Positions 12,166 through 24,890 of a stretch of 64,000 bases of DNA are shown here, piece by piece. The translations under genes and the position numbers were made by a program. Location of the stretch: positions 42,797,124-42,861,123 of the forward strand of contig NC_089226.1 in assembly GCF_963924675.1 (NCBI RefSeq), read 5' to 3'. The notes under the pieces are model-generated. The model made no database searches. It had not been told where the DNA came from and saw only the letters and a list, made by a program, of their open reading frames with translations. Numbering within the stretch: position 1 is the first letter of the stretch; every line of letters starts with the position of its first letter. The stretch is from Phocoena phocoena. Its lineage: Eukaryota > Chordata > Mammalia > Artiodactyla > Phocoenidae.

Positions 12166-12379
12166 GACAGAATAGCACCAAGTCATCTCAATGTCGCTTG
12201 GTCTTAGCAGATGTTATGGTTACCTTTTATTACATATGCCAGCTCATCTAGTTTATAATAATTCCTCTGAGAATTATTTCCCTTCCCTCCCATATCTATA
12301 GGACATAGAAGTGGGTCCTTGTGATGGACATACACTAGGGTAACCTTCAATGTGTAAGACCATTTTAAAATTTTTAAAG

Positions 12380-13135
12380 TGATGGTAGAACGAGTACCTT
12401 GCTTCTAACTAATAGAACAAGATAAAGAGTGATGGCAAAACCTTCCATTGGTTAGGTTTTGTTAAATGGCAAAAGTAATGAGGTGCCACTTTCTGTTTAT
12501 CTTTTCTTATAGACTGTATCTTAGTGAGAGAGACAGGTTCTCCATCTTGAAGAAGCAAGCATCCACATTATGAACTTTCTATGGAGAGTGCCACACAGCA
12601 GGGAACTGCAAGTGGCCTCTAGGACTGCAGGGAAGATTCAGTCAATTGCCAGTAAGAACCTGGACCTTCAGTCATACAGTCATTCAAGGAAACAAATACT
12701 TAGTGAGTTTGGAAGTAGATATTTCCTAGTTGTGTCTTCAACTGGGATTAACAGATACACACTATTACATATAAAATAGATAACCAACATGGACCTACTG
12801 TATAGCACAAGGAACTGTACTCAATATTTTGTAATAACCTATAAGGGAGAAGAATCTAAATAAGAATATGTATATAACTGAATCACTTTGCTGTACACCT
12901 GAAACTAGCACAAAATTGCAAATCAACTATACTTCAATAAAAAAAGAGGAGAGAGATAGAGAGAGGGAAGAGAATGCAGCCAAGGCAACACCTTGATTAT
13001 AGACTTGTGAGGACCCAGTTAAGCTGTGCTTGGAATCCCAAACCACAGAAACTGTTAGATAATAAGTATGTATTATTTTAAATCTCTAAATTTGTAGTGA
13101 TTTGTTACACAGTACAGAAAACAAATACTGTCCCC
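12380..13135 (+). mobile_element. MLT1-type MaLR LTR, split by an L1 tail
   Basis: The segments keep the MLT1 order: a CTTGCTTCTAACTAATAGAA 5' area, a TTAGGTTT segment, CTATGGAGAGTGCCACA, then after an L1 insertion ACACCTTGATTATAGACTTG and CCACAGAAACTGTTAGATAA, ending near a diverged AATTTGTTACAC terminus. An old non-coding LTR. The subfamily was not assigned. Confidence 0.7.
12741..12962 (+). mobile_element. L1 3'-UTR tail (5'-truncated insertion)
   Basis: Carries the L1 3' UTR landmarks GGACCTACTGTATAGCACA and TTTGCTGTACACCTGAAACT, with an A-rich end near 12938 followed by a GA-rich tract. It interrupts the MLT1 LTR. No clear TSD was seen. Confidence 0.8.
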
Positions 13136-14894
13136 ATCAGTTATGCTTGTATTATGTAGTAAGATACTAGGTATAAACAGTGTCAGGGTCCTTTTCCAGA
13201 AAATTTCGAATTGGAATGAAAATTTTTTCAGTCATTCTGGGCTTCTGTCTTGAGCAGAGGAGATTTATCAGGAGCTGTGAAGAAGTAATCACTTAAACTG
13301 TGGTCTGAGGAGCAGAAAAGCTAGTATACAGAGAGACAATAGAGTATCAGAGAGAAAGAAGAGAAATTAGAAGTAGAAAAAGAATTCTTCCAGATTTCTA
13401 TTTACCATTCCATTTCCTGTGTTCAATCCATTTAATGTAGGCTAGCTGCATTTTTTTTTTTTATTCCTTGACTTAGCTGCTGTGACATATCCCTGTAATA
13501 ATTTTCTTTCTCTTTTAAATAAAGTTGTCTCAATTTAGCATCTTCTATATGCAATCAAAGAATCCAAACTATTTAATAATCACACAAAGAAAGGGAATTT
13601 AAACCACTCTTGGTAACCAGTGGTAATATTTGGCAATAATATTTCCTGAAATATCTTTTTTTTTTTAGCTCTATAGGTTGAATTTATGTCCAGTTTACTT
13701 TGCAAAATTAGTCTTCTCTTTTCCAGGCTAAATAATTAAAATTCACAATTCCAATTTTAATGAGCTAAAATTTTTAATTGTCCAAAGGAGGAAAATACTT
13801 TTTGTGGCTTTAAAACAATCTATCTACTCCAGTATAACTTCTACTTGGCATGAAGTTAAAAGAAAATTTTATAATGGGGAGAAAATAGCAAATACTGTGT
13901 GAAGATAATGTTGTCTGCCTCCTCCTATAATCTTACTTTTAAATTTTACTAAAATGAATTGGCAAGTAGTACCACATGGATTAGCCATTTAGTGAAATCT
14001 TAAAAGCAGTGAATAATAAGATAGAAAATGATTTTCAGTTTATGGAATGATATTAGCAAGGTCAACTTCAAAGAGAAAACAATGACATTGATTTCACCCA
14101 TGATTTTAAATGGGAAGGTAATGTAAGCAGAGACCATGAATCAAAAACAGCACTAAACTGCTGCTGAATGTTTAAGAATGTGAAACAAAAACACATAACA
14201 CAAGGAAATGAATACTGACTGAACTAGGAACATTGTATATGGTAATATTTCTGAAATAAGAGGTTTCTGCTAATTGATACAGAGAACATAATGCAGAGGA
14301 AATCTAAGAGAAGCACTATCACCAACCTTTCAAAAAAAAAATTGTTCCACAGTGACCACAGGTCCTAGGTTGGTGATTCAGAAACATGCTAGTAAATACA
14401 TAGAAAGTGGCTCTTGGGGGAAGGGGAGAAAGGCCTAATCTGTAGCCTTTGCCAATTTCCATGGTGTAAATAATCCCACCAAAACCAATTTCAGGCTAAC
14501 AATGTGAAGTCAATGAATGTGGAGTTGGGAATTGATAAGCACAGTCAGTTCCAGCTGGCTCCATCATAGGTCATTCCTCTGTAAGGAGGTCATCTGGTTC
14601 CCAGTATTATGCCAAGTGGGGGGTCTACTAACAAAACCAGTCAGATTTTGTGTTAGAAATCCTATGATTCTCTGACTTTTCACAGAGAGGGAAGGTGGAG
14701 TCTGCTCTTAAGACTATTTCTGTCCATTGTATCTGTATGGCAGAAACATTGTGTAATTCTGTGCCACTGTATATCAGGCTACAGTGAATGAGTATGAAAG
14801 AATATGAAATAGTTTCTAAAGTTAATCACACACACAATTAATTCAAAATTCCTTAATATTTTGTGTGCATAAAGAATCTTATTCTGCAGGTCTG
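13136..14894. other. No recognised gene; one possible old repeat
   Basis: Mostly AT-rich. The part from about 14340 to 14780 has the texture of a diverged interspersed repeat (a 43-bp piece recurs at 16150) but could not be named. No exon was recognised. Confidence 0.4.
14728..14770 (+). repeat. Diverged dispersed repeat, copy 1
   Basis: 43 bp matching 16150-16192 at 34 positions without a gap. Eight of the nine differences are transitions. The family was not recognised. Confidence 0.6.
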
Positions 14895-14978
14895 GAGTGA
14901 GCCATATGAATCTGCACTTTAATCAGCTCTTCTAGCAACACTGTTCCATAGGGAACACACTTGAGAATCACTGGATTT
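14895..14978 (+). repeat. MER5A-like fragment (hAT non-autonomous DNA transposon)
   Basis: The 3' part only: AATCTGCACTTTAATCAG, then TTGAGAATCACTGG at the end, which matches the MER5 terminus. The 5' half was not found. Confidence 0.55.
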
Positions 14979-14989
14979 CTTCATGAAAT

Positions 14990-15095
14990 TCTCCACTGTT
15001 ACTGAGCACCACTTTTTGCCAGATACTGTGCTAGACTCCTGGAATCTGGAGATGAATAAGGAATCAAGGTATGTTGCAGAAAGCAACTCCATCTT
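14990..15095 (-). repeat. L2 fragment
   Basis: A short piece resembling the antisense of the L2 3' UTR: TACTGAGCACC, then CAGATACTGTGCTAGAC and a GGAGATGAATAAGG segment. Confidence 0.5.
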
Positions 15096-15109
15096 TATGC
15101 TCCCCTATA

Positions 15110-15275
15110 TTTTATTCTGAGCCCCACCATTTGGGAGTCTTGTGACCTTGGGCAGTGTATGTGTGCTCTATGAGCTTCTGTTTCCTAATGTGTAAAATAT
15201 TAATTGTCCCTTTAGGCAAATGAGATAAATATGGAAAGTGCTTAGAGCAGTGTCCTGCACATTGAGGGAAACTAA
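15110..15275 (+). repeat. MIR fragment
   Basis: CTTGTGACCTTGGGCA, then TTCTGTTTCCTAATGTGTAA and GTGCTTAGAGCAGTGTCCTG are MIR core and 3' landmarks in the right order. Confidence 0.8.
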
Positions 15276-15551
15276 TGTCAATTTGCTTCTACACAAGTAA
15301 CTCTCAAACTATTTAAGGATGTAGTCAAGTAAATCAACTATTAAAATTTCCACTGCAGATATGAATGGACTGTTGATGGATATAACACAGAAAATGTCTA
15401 CCTGGCTCAGTCAAGGTAGGTCAAGTGAGGTTTCAATGACAAGGGTTTGTTTAAGTATTTTAACACAATTCAGGGGAATAAAGTTGGAGGCAGAAGAAAG
15501 GTAATGAAATCAAATATAGGCATTTGTGAGGAAGTGTAAAGTGTCCAGGAA

Positions 15552-15552
<1 letters not shown>

Positions 15553-15589
<37 letters not shown>
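15553..15589. repeat. (TG)n microsatellite
   Basis: About 18 uninterrupted TG units. Confidence 0.98.
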
Positions 15590-15592
<3 letters not shown>

Positions 15593-16149
15593 GCTTGTTT
15601 GTTTTTGCCTAGAGCATTACAGTTCATTTGGTAGTGTTTGGGAGGTGAAATTGAGAAATATATACTTTTCTGAACTTGAAGGTGTACCTAATAACAAAGT
15701 ATTTGATTTAATCTTCAAAATAAAAGTGAAGTACTAAAAGAATTTAAGCAGGAAAGTGTCATTTAAAGACTTGTGCAAGCTCTCTCCAGCTTCAAAGGGA
15801 GTCAAGAGTAGGGCACAATAAAATCAGTTTCTATATTGCCAAAACAGCCCAGGAAAACAAGTGTTAGGTGTCGACTAGGTGGTGTAGGGGTATTTAGGGT
15901 ATGCTGGAAGGTAGGTAATACACCAGTGTGCTGGACCTAACTCCCACTGGCTCATGAGAACCTATTCTTAAATTTTCAAGAATTGTTCAAAATGGTTGTT
16001 AAGCATGACTTTTAATAAAAAACAAATTAAAAATTATATAAAAGTATACTATATTAAAAACAAAGGTTAAAATACTAGAAACTCATCATTTCCTTCTTAT
16101 TTTATTACATTTTATTATTTTTTATGTTCTCTAGTTTACTTACATCTAC

Positions 16150-16192
16150 TGTATCTATACTGCAGAAATGCTATGTAATTTTATGCCACTGT
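16150..16192 (+). repeat. Diverged dispersed repeat, copy 2
   Basis: 34 of 43 positions match 14728-14770, in the same orientation. Family unknown. Confidence 0.6.
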
Positions 16193-17034
16193 TCACATCT
16201 TTCTAATGTTGCATTCAGCAATATCACATTGTTAGTTTAGAACCAGGCATGGTGGGAGAATTTACACCACAGAAATCTGAAAGTGCTATGAAAATAACTA
16301 CAAAGTTATTCTCTAGACTGAAGAAAGTGGTGAGAAAAGAGAACAATTAAGGTTAAACATAACAGTATGTCATATCTGTAACATTACACTTTAAATAGTG
16401 CAAAAAATTAAGTAAATATTCTGCCAGTATTCAAAAACTATTATCTAATTCAGCAAAGCCATCACTCACAGTATTTACTGAGTTTAGTTACCACATCCAT
16501 CTTAGTTGCTTCACTTTCATCTTAATCATTAATACAAATAAAAATATGAAACAACATCTCTGTAGGAACCACAGTTGGTCATCCATTTTCTTCAATTGCA
16601 ACCATAGATTGGCTCTGTACACAAAACTTGAGCAAAAATCACCTAAAGCATCTGTGAGACCTGACTGGCCATATGGAAGTTAAATAGAGTATTGTATATT
16701 TTATGATTATTTATAAATTGTGTATGGCACATCATCTATATCAGTAACATTTGTAAGAAACTTCTCTACATTTTTTTCACTGGTAAAATATTTAAGAGCA
16801 CACCCTTGGGATAGAAAAATGATTTCTGATGAGATTACATGACTGGTTAGAAGACGTGAAGAAAGGAGGGAGTGATAACCCCAGTTTTATGATTGGGGGA
16901 CCACAGAAGATGGTGGCATCATTCACTGAGATCACAAGCATGTTGGGAGGGCCAGATACCCATGAACTAATTGCAAGAGAAATAGTCTGAGATTTCCCAA
17001 ATTAAAACCTTGCCAGTGAAGAAATATTACTTAA

Positions 17035-17946
17035 GGGATTGGTTCAAGATGGCAGAGTAGAAGGATGTGTGCTCACCTCCTCTTGCAAGAGCACCAAAAT
17101 CACAACTAAATTCTGAACAGCCAATGACAGGAAGACACTGGAATCCACTAAGGAGGATATACCCTACATCCAAAGACAAAGGAGAAGCAGCAATGAGATG
17201 GTAGGAGGGGCACAATCACAATAAAATCAAATCCCATACCTGCTGGGTGAGCGACCCCCAAACTAGAGAATGATTAAACCACAGATGTTCTCCCACTGGA
17301 GTGAAGTTTCTGAGCCCCAAGTCAGGCTTCCCAGACTGGTGGTCCAGCAACAGGGCTGGAAAGCCCCAGAGAATCTGGCTTTGAAGGCCAGCAGGATTTG
17401 ACTGCAGGATTTCCACAGGACTGGGGGAAACAGAGACTCCACTCCTGGAGGGCATGCACAGAGTATTGTGTACACCAGGACCCAGGGGAAAAGAGCAGTG
17501 ACCCCATAGGAGACTGAACCAAACACACTGCTAGCATTGGAGCATCTTCTGCAGAGGTGGGGGATGGCTGTAGCTCACCATGAGGACTGGGGCACTGGCA
17601 GCAGCAGTTCTGGGAACTGCCCATTGGCATGAACCCTCCTGGAGGCCACCATTGACCCCATCTTACAGCCTGTAGGCTTCAGTGCTGGGTTGCCTCAGGC
17701 CAAACAACTAACAGGGAGGGTATACAGCCCCACCCATCAGCAGACAAGCAGATTAAAGTTTTACTGAGCATGGCTCTGCTCACCAGAGCAAGACCCATTT
17801 CTACCCATGACCAGTGCCCCCAGCCAGGAAGTTTGCACAAGCCACTTACATACCCTCATCCACCAGAGGGCAAAGAGCAGAAGCAAGAAGAACTACAATC
17901 CTGCAGCCTGCAGAACAAAAACCACAATCACAGAAAGTTAGACAAA
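17035..17946 (+). promoter_or_regulatory. L1 5' UTR / internal promoter, short type
   Basis: About 0.9 kb from the YY1-like site CAAGATGGC (17045-17053) to the ORF1 start. It is unrelated in sequence to the 2-kb leaders at 2168-4143 and 45991-48105, but matches the leader at 36906-37795 and the partial one at 38634-38769. CpGs are mostly decayed. Confidence 0.8.
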
Positions 17947-19214
17947 ATGAAAACACAATGCATTATGTTGCAGATGAAGGAACAAGATAAAAACCAAAAA
18001 CAAAACAAAACAAAACAAAAAAGAAAAAAACAGCAAAATGAAATAGAGATAGACAACCTTCCAGAAAAACAATTCAGAATAATGGTAGTGAAGATGATCC
18101 AGGACATCAGAAAAAAAATGGAGGCAAACATTGAGAAGATGTAAGAAATGTTTAAAAAAAGACCTAGAGGGGCTTCCCTGGTGGTGCAGTGGTTAAGAAT
18201 CCACTTGCCAATGCAGGGGACATGGGTTTGAGCCCTGGTCTGGGAGGATCCCACATGCTGCGGAGCAACTAGGCCTGTGTGCCACAACTGCTTAGCCTGT
18301 GCTCTAGAGCCCATGAGCCACAACTACTGAGCCCACAAGCCAGAACTACTAAAGCCTGTGCCCGTGCTCCACACCAAGAGAGGCCACTGCAATGAGAAGC
18401 CTGTGCACTGCAATGAAGAGCAGCCTAGAGAAAGCCCATGGGCAGCAACGAAGACCCAACACAGCCAAAAATAAATAAATAAATCTAAAAAAATAAAATA
18501 GACCTGGAAGTGTTAAAGAACAAACAAACAGAAATGAACAATACAAAAACTGAAATGAAAAATACACTACAAGGAATAAAGGGCAGAATAACTGAGGCAG
18601 AAGAACAGATATGTGACCTGGAAGACAGAATGGTGGAAATCACTGCCACAGAACAGAATAAAGAAAAAAATGAATTAAAAGAAATGAAGACAGCCTAAGA
18701 GACATCTGAGACAATATTAAATGCACAAACATTCACATTATAGGGGTCCCAGAAGGAGAAGAGAGAGAGAAAGGACCTGAGAAAATATTTGAAGAGATAA
18801 TAGATGAAAACTTCCCTAACATGGGAAAGGAAACAGTCAACCAAGTGCAGGAAGCACAGAGAGTCCCAGGTAGAATAAACCTAAGGAGGAACACACTAAG
18901 ACAAATAGTAATCAAACTGAGAAAAAATTAAAGACAAAGAAAAAAATTAAAAGGAAACATGACAAATAACATACAATGGAACTCCTATAAGGTTATCAGC
19001 TAGTTTCTCAGTAGAAACTCTGCAAGCCATAAGGGAGTGGCATGATATATTTAACGTGATGAAAGGGAAGAACCTACAACCAAGAATATTCTACACAGCA
19101 AGGCTCTCATTCAGATTTGATTGAGAAATCAAAAGCTTTACAGACAAGCAAAAGCTAAGAGAATTTGGCACCACCAAACCAGCTTTACAACAAATGTTAA
19201 AGGAACTTCTTTAG
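17947..19214 (+). pseudogene. L1 ORF1, interrupted by a SINE
   Basis: The frame opens at ATG 17947 and runs through a lysine-rich N-terminus whose codons 12-30 are expanded by an (AAAAC)n tract at 17990-18030. It hits an in-frame TAA at 18142-18144 where related copies keep a CAA codon. A long-form SINE then splits it (18170-18499). Beyond the SINE the coiled-coil segment (18510-18698) and the C-terminal part are recognisable but frameshifted. The natural stop is the TAG at 19212-19214. ORF1p normally trimerises and coats L1 RNA; this copy cannot. Confidence 0.85.
18170..18499 (+). mobile_element. CHR-type SINE, long form
   Basis: The same tRNA-derived head (A box GGTGCAGTGG, diverged B box GGTTTGAGCCC) continues into a longer body containing CCACAACTACTGAGCC and GAAGACCCAACACAGCC, ending in an (AAAT)n tail. 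The ORF1 sequence GACCTAGA/GACCTGGA is repeated on both sides as the target duplication. Long-form copies here are more diverged than short-form ones. Confidence 0.92.
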
Positions 19215-19518
19215 GTGGGAAATAGACCAGCAACTTAAAACAACCTTATACATATATAGACTGCTATATCAAAACCTCATGGGAAAAGCAAACCCTAAAA
19301 CTACAATAGATACACACAAACAAAAGAAAAAGCAACCCAAACACAACACTAAAGATGGTCATAAAACCACAAGAGAAGAGAACAAAAGAGGAAGGGAAGA
19401 AAAAAGACCTACAAAAACAAACCCAAAACAATTAAGAAAATGGCAATAGAAATACACATATCGATTACTGCCTTAAATGTAAATGGATTAAATGCACCAA
19501 TCAAAAGACATAGACTCA

Positions 19519-19720
19519 GGCTTCCCTGGTGGTGCAGTGGTTGAGAGTCTGTCTGCTGATGCAGGGGACATGGGTTTGTGCCCTGGTCCGGGAGGATCCC
19601 ACACGCCGCAGAGCAGCTGGGTCCATGAGCCATGGTCGCTGAGCCTGTGCGCCCAGAACCTGTGCTCCGCAACAGGAGAGGCCACAGCAGTGAGAGGCCT
19701 GCGTACCACACACACACAAA
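19519..19720 (+). mobile_element. CHR-type SINE, short form, CA-containing tail
   Basis: A perfect 16-bp target duplication, AAAAGACATAGACTCA, lies at 19503-19518 and 19721-19736. The body is the usual one and the tail is CACACACAC followed by A. Inserted in the endonuclease part of the L1 ORF2. Confidence 0.97.
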
Positions 19721-20453
19721 AAAAGACATAGACTCACTGAGTAGATACAAAAACAAGAACCATATATATGCTGTCATAAGAGACCCACCTCAGACCTAGG
19801 GACACATACAGACTGAAAGTGAGAGGTTGGAAGAAGGAATTCCATTCAAATGGAAATCAAAAGAAAGCTGGAGTAGCAATACTCATATCAGAAAAAATAG
19901 ACTTTAAAATAAAGACTGTTATAAGAGACAAAGAAGGACACTACATAATGATCAAGGGATCAATCCAAGAAGAAGATATAACAATTGTTAATATATATAC
20001 ACCCAACATAAGAGCACCTGAATATATAAGGCAAATACTAACAGCCATAAAGGAAGAAATTGACAGTAACACAGTAGTAGTGTGGGACTTAACACACCAC
20101 TTTCTTCAATGGACAGATCATCCAGACAGAAAATCAATAAGGAAACATAGGACTTAAATGACAACCTTAGACCAGATGGGATGGGCTTAATTGATATTAA
20201 TCGAGCATTCCATCCAAAAGCAGCAGAATACACATTCTTCTCAAGTGCACACGGAAGATTCTCCAGGATTCACCATATGCTGGGCCACAAGGTGAGCCTT
20301 GGTAAATTTAAGAAAATTGAAATCACATCAAACATCTTTTCTGATCACAATGCTATGAGATTAGAAAAAAACTACAAAAAAACACAAATACATGGAGGCT
20401 AAACAACCAGTGGATCACTGAAGAAATCAAAGAGGAAATCAAAAAATACCTAG

Positions 20454-20652
20454 GGCTTCCCTAATGGCACAGTGGTGAAGAGTCTGCCTGCTGATGTAGG
20501 GGACATGGGTGCATGCTCCGGTCTGGAAAGGTCCCACATACCACGGAGCGGCTAGGCCCATGAGCCATGGCCACTGAGCCTGCGCGTCCGGAGCCTGTGT
20601 TCCACAGTGGGAGAGGCCACAACAGTGAGAGGCCCGCATACCACACACACAA
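20454..20652 (+). mobile_element. CHR-type SINE, short form, CA-containing tail
   Basis: A 13-bp duplication, AAAAAATACCTAG, lies at 20441-20453 and 20653-20665. The head is mutated (CCTAATGGCACAG). The tail is CACACACAC followed by A. Inserted in the same L1 ORF2. Confidence 0.96.
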
Positions 20653-23600
20653 AAAAAATACCTAGAGACAAATGAACATGAAAGCACAATGATCCAAAAC
20701 CTAAGGGATGCAACAAAAGCAGTTCTAAGAGGGAATTTTATAGCAATACAATTTTATGTGAGGAAACAAGAAAAATCTCAAGTAAACAACATAAACTTAC
20801 ACCTAAAGCAACTAGAGAAGGAAGAACAAGCAAAACCTAAAATTAGTAGAAGGAAAGAAATCATAAAGATCATAGCAGAAATACATGAAACAAAGACAAA
20901 GAAAACAATAGCCAAGATCAATGAAAATAAAAGCTGGCTCTTTGAAAAGATAAACAAAATTGATAAACATTTAGGCAGATTCATCAAGAAAAAAGGGAGA
21001 GGACTAAAATCAATAAAAATTAGAAATGAAAAAGGAGAAGTTACAACTGACACCACAGAAATACAATGAATCATAAGGGACAACTACAAGCAACTGCATG
21101 CCAATAAAATGGACAACCTGGAAGAAAAGGACAAATTCTTAGAAAGGTACAGTCTCCCAAGACTGAGCCAGGAAGAAATAGAAAATATTAACAGACCAAT
21201 CACAAACACTGAAATTGAAACTGTGATTTAAAAGCTCCCAACAAACATAAGTCCAGGACCTGTTAGCTTTACAGGTGATTTCTATCAAATATTTAGAGAA
21301 GAGATAATACTTATCCTTTTGAAACTACTCCAAAAAATTGCAGAGGAAGAAAAACTCCCAAACACTTTCTATGAGTTCACCATCACCCTGATACCAAAAC
21401 CAGACAAAGATATCAAAAAAAAAAAGAGAAAATTACAGGTCAATATCACTGGTGAACATAGACACAAAAATCCTCATCAAAATACTAGCAATCTGAATCC
21501 AACAATACATTAAAAGGATCATACACCATGATCAAGTGGGATTTGTCCCAGGAATACCTGAAATTTTTCAATATCTACAAATCAATCAGTGTGATACATC
21601 ACATCAAAAACTGAAGAATAAAAACCATATGATCATCTAGATTCAGAAAAAGTTTTTGACAAAACTCAGCACCTATTTATTATAAATACTCTCCAGAAAG
21701 CGGGCATAAAGGGAACATACCTCAACATAATAAAGGCCATATATGACAAACCTACAGCTAACATCATACTCAATAGTGAAAAGCTGAAAGCATTTCCTCT
21801 AAGATCAGGAAGACGATGAGGATGTCTACTCTCGCTGCCTTTATTCAGCATAGTTTTGGAAGTCCTAGCTATGGCAATCAGAGAAGAAAAAGAAATAAAA
21901 GAATACAAATTGGAAAAGAAATTAAACTGTCACTGTCTGCAGATGACATGATACTATACATAAAAGATCCTAAAGATGCTACCAGAAAACTACTAGAGCT
22001 CATCAATTAATTTGGTAAAGTTGCAGGTTACAAAATTAATACACAGAAATCTGTTGTATTTCTATACACTAACAAGGAAAGATCAGAAGGAGAAATTCAA
22101 GAAATAATTCCATTTACCATTGCATCAAACAGAATAAAATACCTAGGAATAAACCTACCTATGGAGACAAAAGACCTTCACTCCCAAAACTGTAAGATGT
22201 TGATGAAAGAAATTGAAGAAGACACTAACAGGTAGAAAGATATACCATGTTCTTATATTGGAAGAATCAATACTGTCAAAATGACTATACTACTCAAAGC
22301 AATCTACAGATTCATTGCAATCCCTATCAAATTACCAATGGCATTTTTCACAGGACTAGAACAAAAAAATCTTAAAATTTGTATGGAGACTAAAAAGACC
22401 CAAATAGCCAAAGCAATCTTGAGAAAGGAAAATGGAGCTAGAGAAATCAGGCTCTCTGACTTCAGACTATGCTACAAAGCTCTAGTCATCAAAACAATAT
22501 GGTAATGCCACAAAAATAGAAATATAGATCAATGGAACAGGATAGAAAGCCCAGAAATAAACCCACACACCTATAGTCAATTAAACTATGACAAAGGAGG
22601 CAAGACTATACAATGGTGGAAAGATAGTCTCTTCAACAAATAGTACTGGGAAAACTGGATGGCTACATGTAAAAGAAGGAAATTAGAACACTCCCTAACA
22701 CCATACACAAAAGTAAGCTCAAAATGGATTAAAGACCTAAATGTGAGACCAGACACTATAAAACTCCTAGAGGAAAACATAGGCAGAACACTCTGTGACA
22801 TAAATCGCAGCAATATCTTTTTTGATCCATCTCAAAGAGTAATGGAAATAAAAACAAAAATAAACAAATGAGACCATAAACCAAAGGGAACCATAAATAA
22901 AACAAAAAGACAACCCACAGATTGGGAGAAAATATTTGCAAATGATGTGACTGACAAGGGATTAGTGTCCAAAATTTACAAAGAGCTCATGAAGCTTAAT
23001 ATCATCAAAACAAACAACCCAATGCAAAAATGAGCAGAAGACCTAAATAGACATTTCTCCAAAGAAGACATACAGATGGCCAAGAGTCACATGAAAAGAT
23101 GTTCAACATAGTTAATTATTAGAAAAATGCAAATCAAAACTACAATAAGATATCACCTCACATCAGTCAAAATGGCTATCAGTAAAATATCCATAAACAA
23201 TCAATGCTGGTGAGGATGTGGAGAGAAAGGAACTCTCCAACACTGTTGGTGGGAATGTAAATTTTTACAGCCACTGTGGAGAACAGTATGGAGTACCCTT
23301 AAAAAACTAAAAATAGAGCTACCATAAGACCCTGCATTCCCACTCCTGGGCATATATCTAGAGAAAAACATGGTCCGAAAAGATATATGCACCCCAATGT
23401 TCATTGCAGCACTGTTTACAATAGCCAGGACATGGAAGCAACCTAAATGTCCATCAACAGAAGAATGGATGAAGAAAATGTGGTATATATATACAATGGA
23501 ATATTACTCAGCCTTTAAAAAGAATGAAATAATGCCATTTATAGCAACATGGATGGACCTAGAGATTGTCATACTGAGTGAAGTAAGTCAGACAGAGAAA

Positions 23601-24005
23601 GAAATTTTGTATTATATCCCTTATATGCAGAATCTAAAAAGAAATGATACAAATGAACTTATTTACAAAACAGACTCACAGACTTAGAGAATGAACTTAT
23701 GGTTACTGGGGGAAAGCATGGGGGGAAGGGATACTTAGGGAGTTTGGGATCAACATGTACACACTGCTATATTTAAAATGTATAACCAACAAGGACCTAC
23801 TGTATAGCACAGGGAACTATGCTCAATGTTATTTGGCAGCCTGAATGGGAGCGGAGTTTGTGGGAGAATGGATAAATGTATAGGTATGTCTGAGTCCCTT
23901 TGCTGTGCACCTGAAACTGTCACAAATTGTTAATTGACTATATTCCAATATAAAATAAAAAGTTGAAAAAAAGAAATATAAATAAATAAATCCTTGCCTG
24001 TAAAG

Positions 24006-24853
24006 CTCCACTGATTTCATCATGTACCAGTCTGAGTACTCCAGGACTTGATACCTCTTAATTCCTGATTCAGAACTCTTGGGTCTGCACAGAGTTGGAA
24101 GCTCCTGCCAGAAGACCTTAGTGGGGAAAGGAAGAAATACTTGAGGGTATGGGACTCTATGATCCTTTAACCTCTTGTCTGGAGAAATAGTATTTTGCTA
24201 CATCTTCACTATTCTATGTTATAAATTTTGACACTCAGAGAAAAGGAATGATTTTCTGTCACATGCACGAGTGAGCTTCTTAGACACTAATCTTTGTGCT
24301 CTTTAGAGGCAAATTGAATTAGATACACCAAGAATTTCATATTCTCAAAATTGTCCTTTTTCCTATATTCTATTGAATTATTTAGAATAAATAGATTTAT
24401 TTCTAACAAACAGGGTCTTATTAATGCAAAACTATAATAATACTAAAGTTAAAGAGTGGAGAAAAAATTAAAGAAAACACTAAGTATTAGATTTGTTTTT
24501 TATAGGAAATGTGTTATTACTCTGTCCTACCTCTGGCTATGTCTTGCTCAATCAAATTGCTCTTATCCTTGTTAATTGCATAGATTCATTACCATATTCT
24601 TTTTACGTCCTTCTTTATTTCTAGATATGTTTTCTCACCTGTTTTATTCTCCTTGTAAATAATATAGTTTTTAATAAAACCTTTTTGGCTAAAATATTAG
24701 GGGGTCGATGAGATGTTTTTCAAAATGGTTTGTCTAAGACCTATGTTTGGTTTGGTGGAAACCCTGGATTTGTTAAATATCTTAGATTTGATGATTGTAT
24801 TTTCCTTCATTTTGGCTAGAAACTTTCTATGTTGTTTTATGTTTATCCCCATT

Positions 24854-24890
<37 letters not shown>

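Larger units (their letters stand above)
15276..17003. other. No recognised gene
   Basis: AT-rich sequence with a (TG)n tract at 15553-15589 and the second copy of the 43-bp dispersed repeat at 16150-16192. No exon was recognised. Confidence 0.45.
19440..23687 (+). pseudogene. L1 ORF2 (endonuclease / reverse transcriptase), interrupted and broken
   Basis: The start ATG is at 19440. The first 26 codons are followed by a SINE insertion (19519-19720). The endonuclease resumes at about 19737 and keeps DITIVNIYTPN, but the catalytic box reads VVWDL where VGDFNT is expected. A second SINE (20454-20652) lies just after the SDHNAM box. The reverse-transcriptase region (about 21100-22200) is recognisable (LIPKPDKD, then SLSADDMILYI carrying the catalytic DD pair at about 21940) but is cut by stops and frameshifts. 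The cysteine-rich end is near 23230 and the last open stretch is 23370-23687. An intact ORF2 would be about 1,275 codons. Non-functional. Confidence 0.85.
17022..23987 (+). mobile_element. Near full-length L1 (short-5'UTR type) with three nested SINEs
   Basis: The order is a 5' UTR starting near 17035 (CAAGATGGC at 17045), ORF1 (17947-19214), ORF2 (from 19440) and a 3' UTR with the GACCTACTGTATAGCACAGG landmark and an A-rich tail ending near 23987. An imperfect 18-bp target-site duplication flanks it: 17004-17021 against 23988-24005, 15 of 18 matching, core CCTTGCC. Removing the SINEs at 18170, 19519 and 20454 leaves about 6.2 kb, normal L1 size. Both ORFs are inactivated. The mutated duplication and the three later insertions indicate moderate age. 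Confidence 0.93.

Noticed and set aside
18349..18567. Hydrophobic minus-strand frame
   Set aside because: Antisense of the long-form SINE and adjacent L1 ORF1; not a gene.
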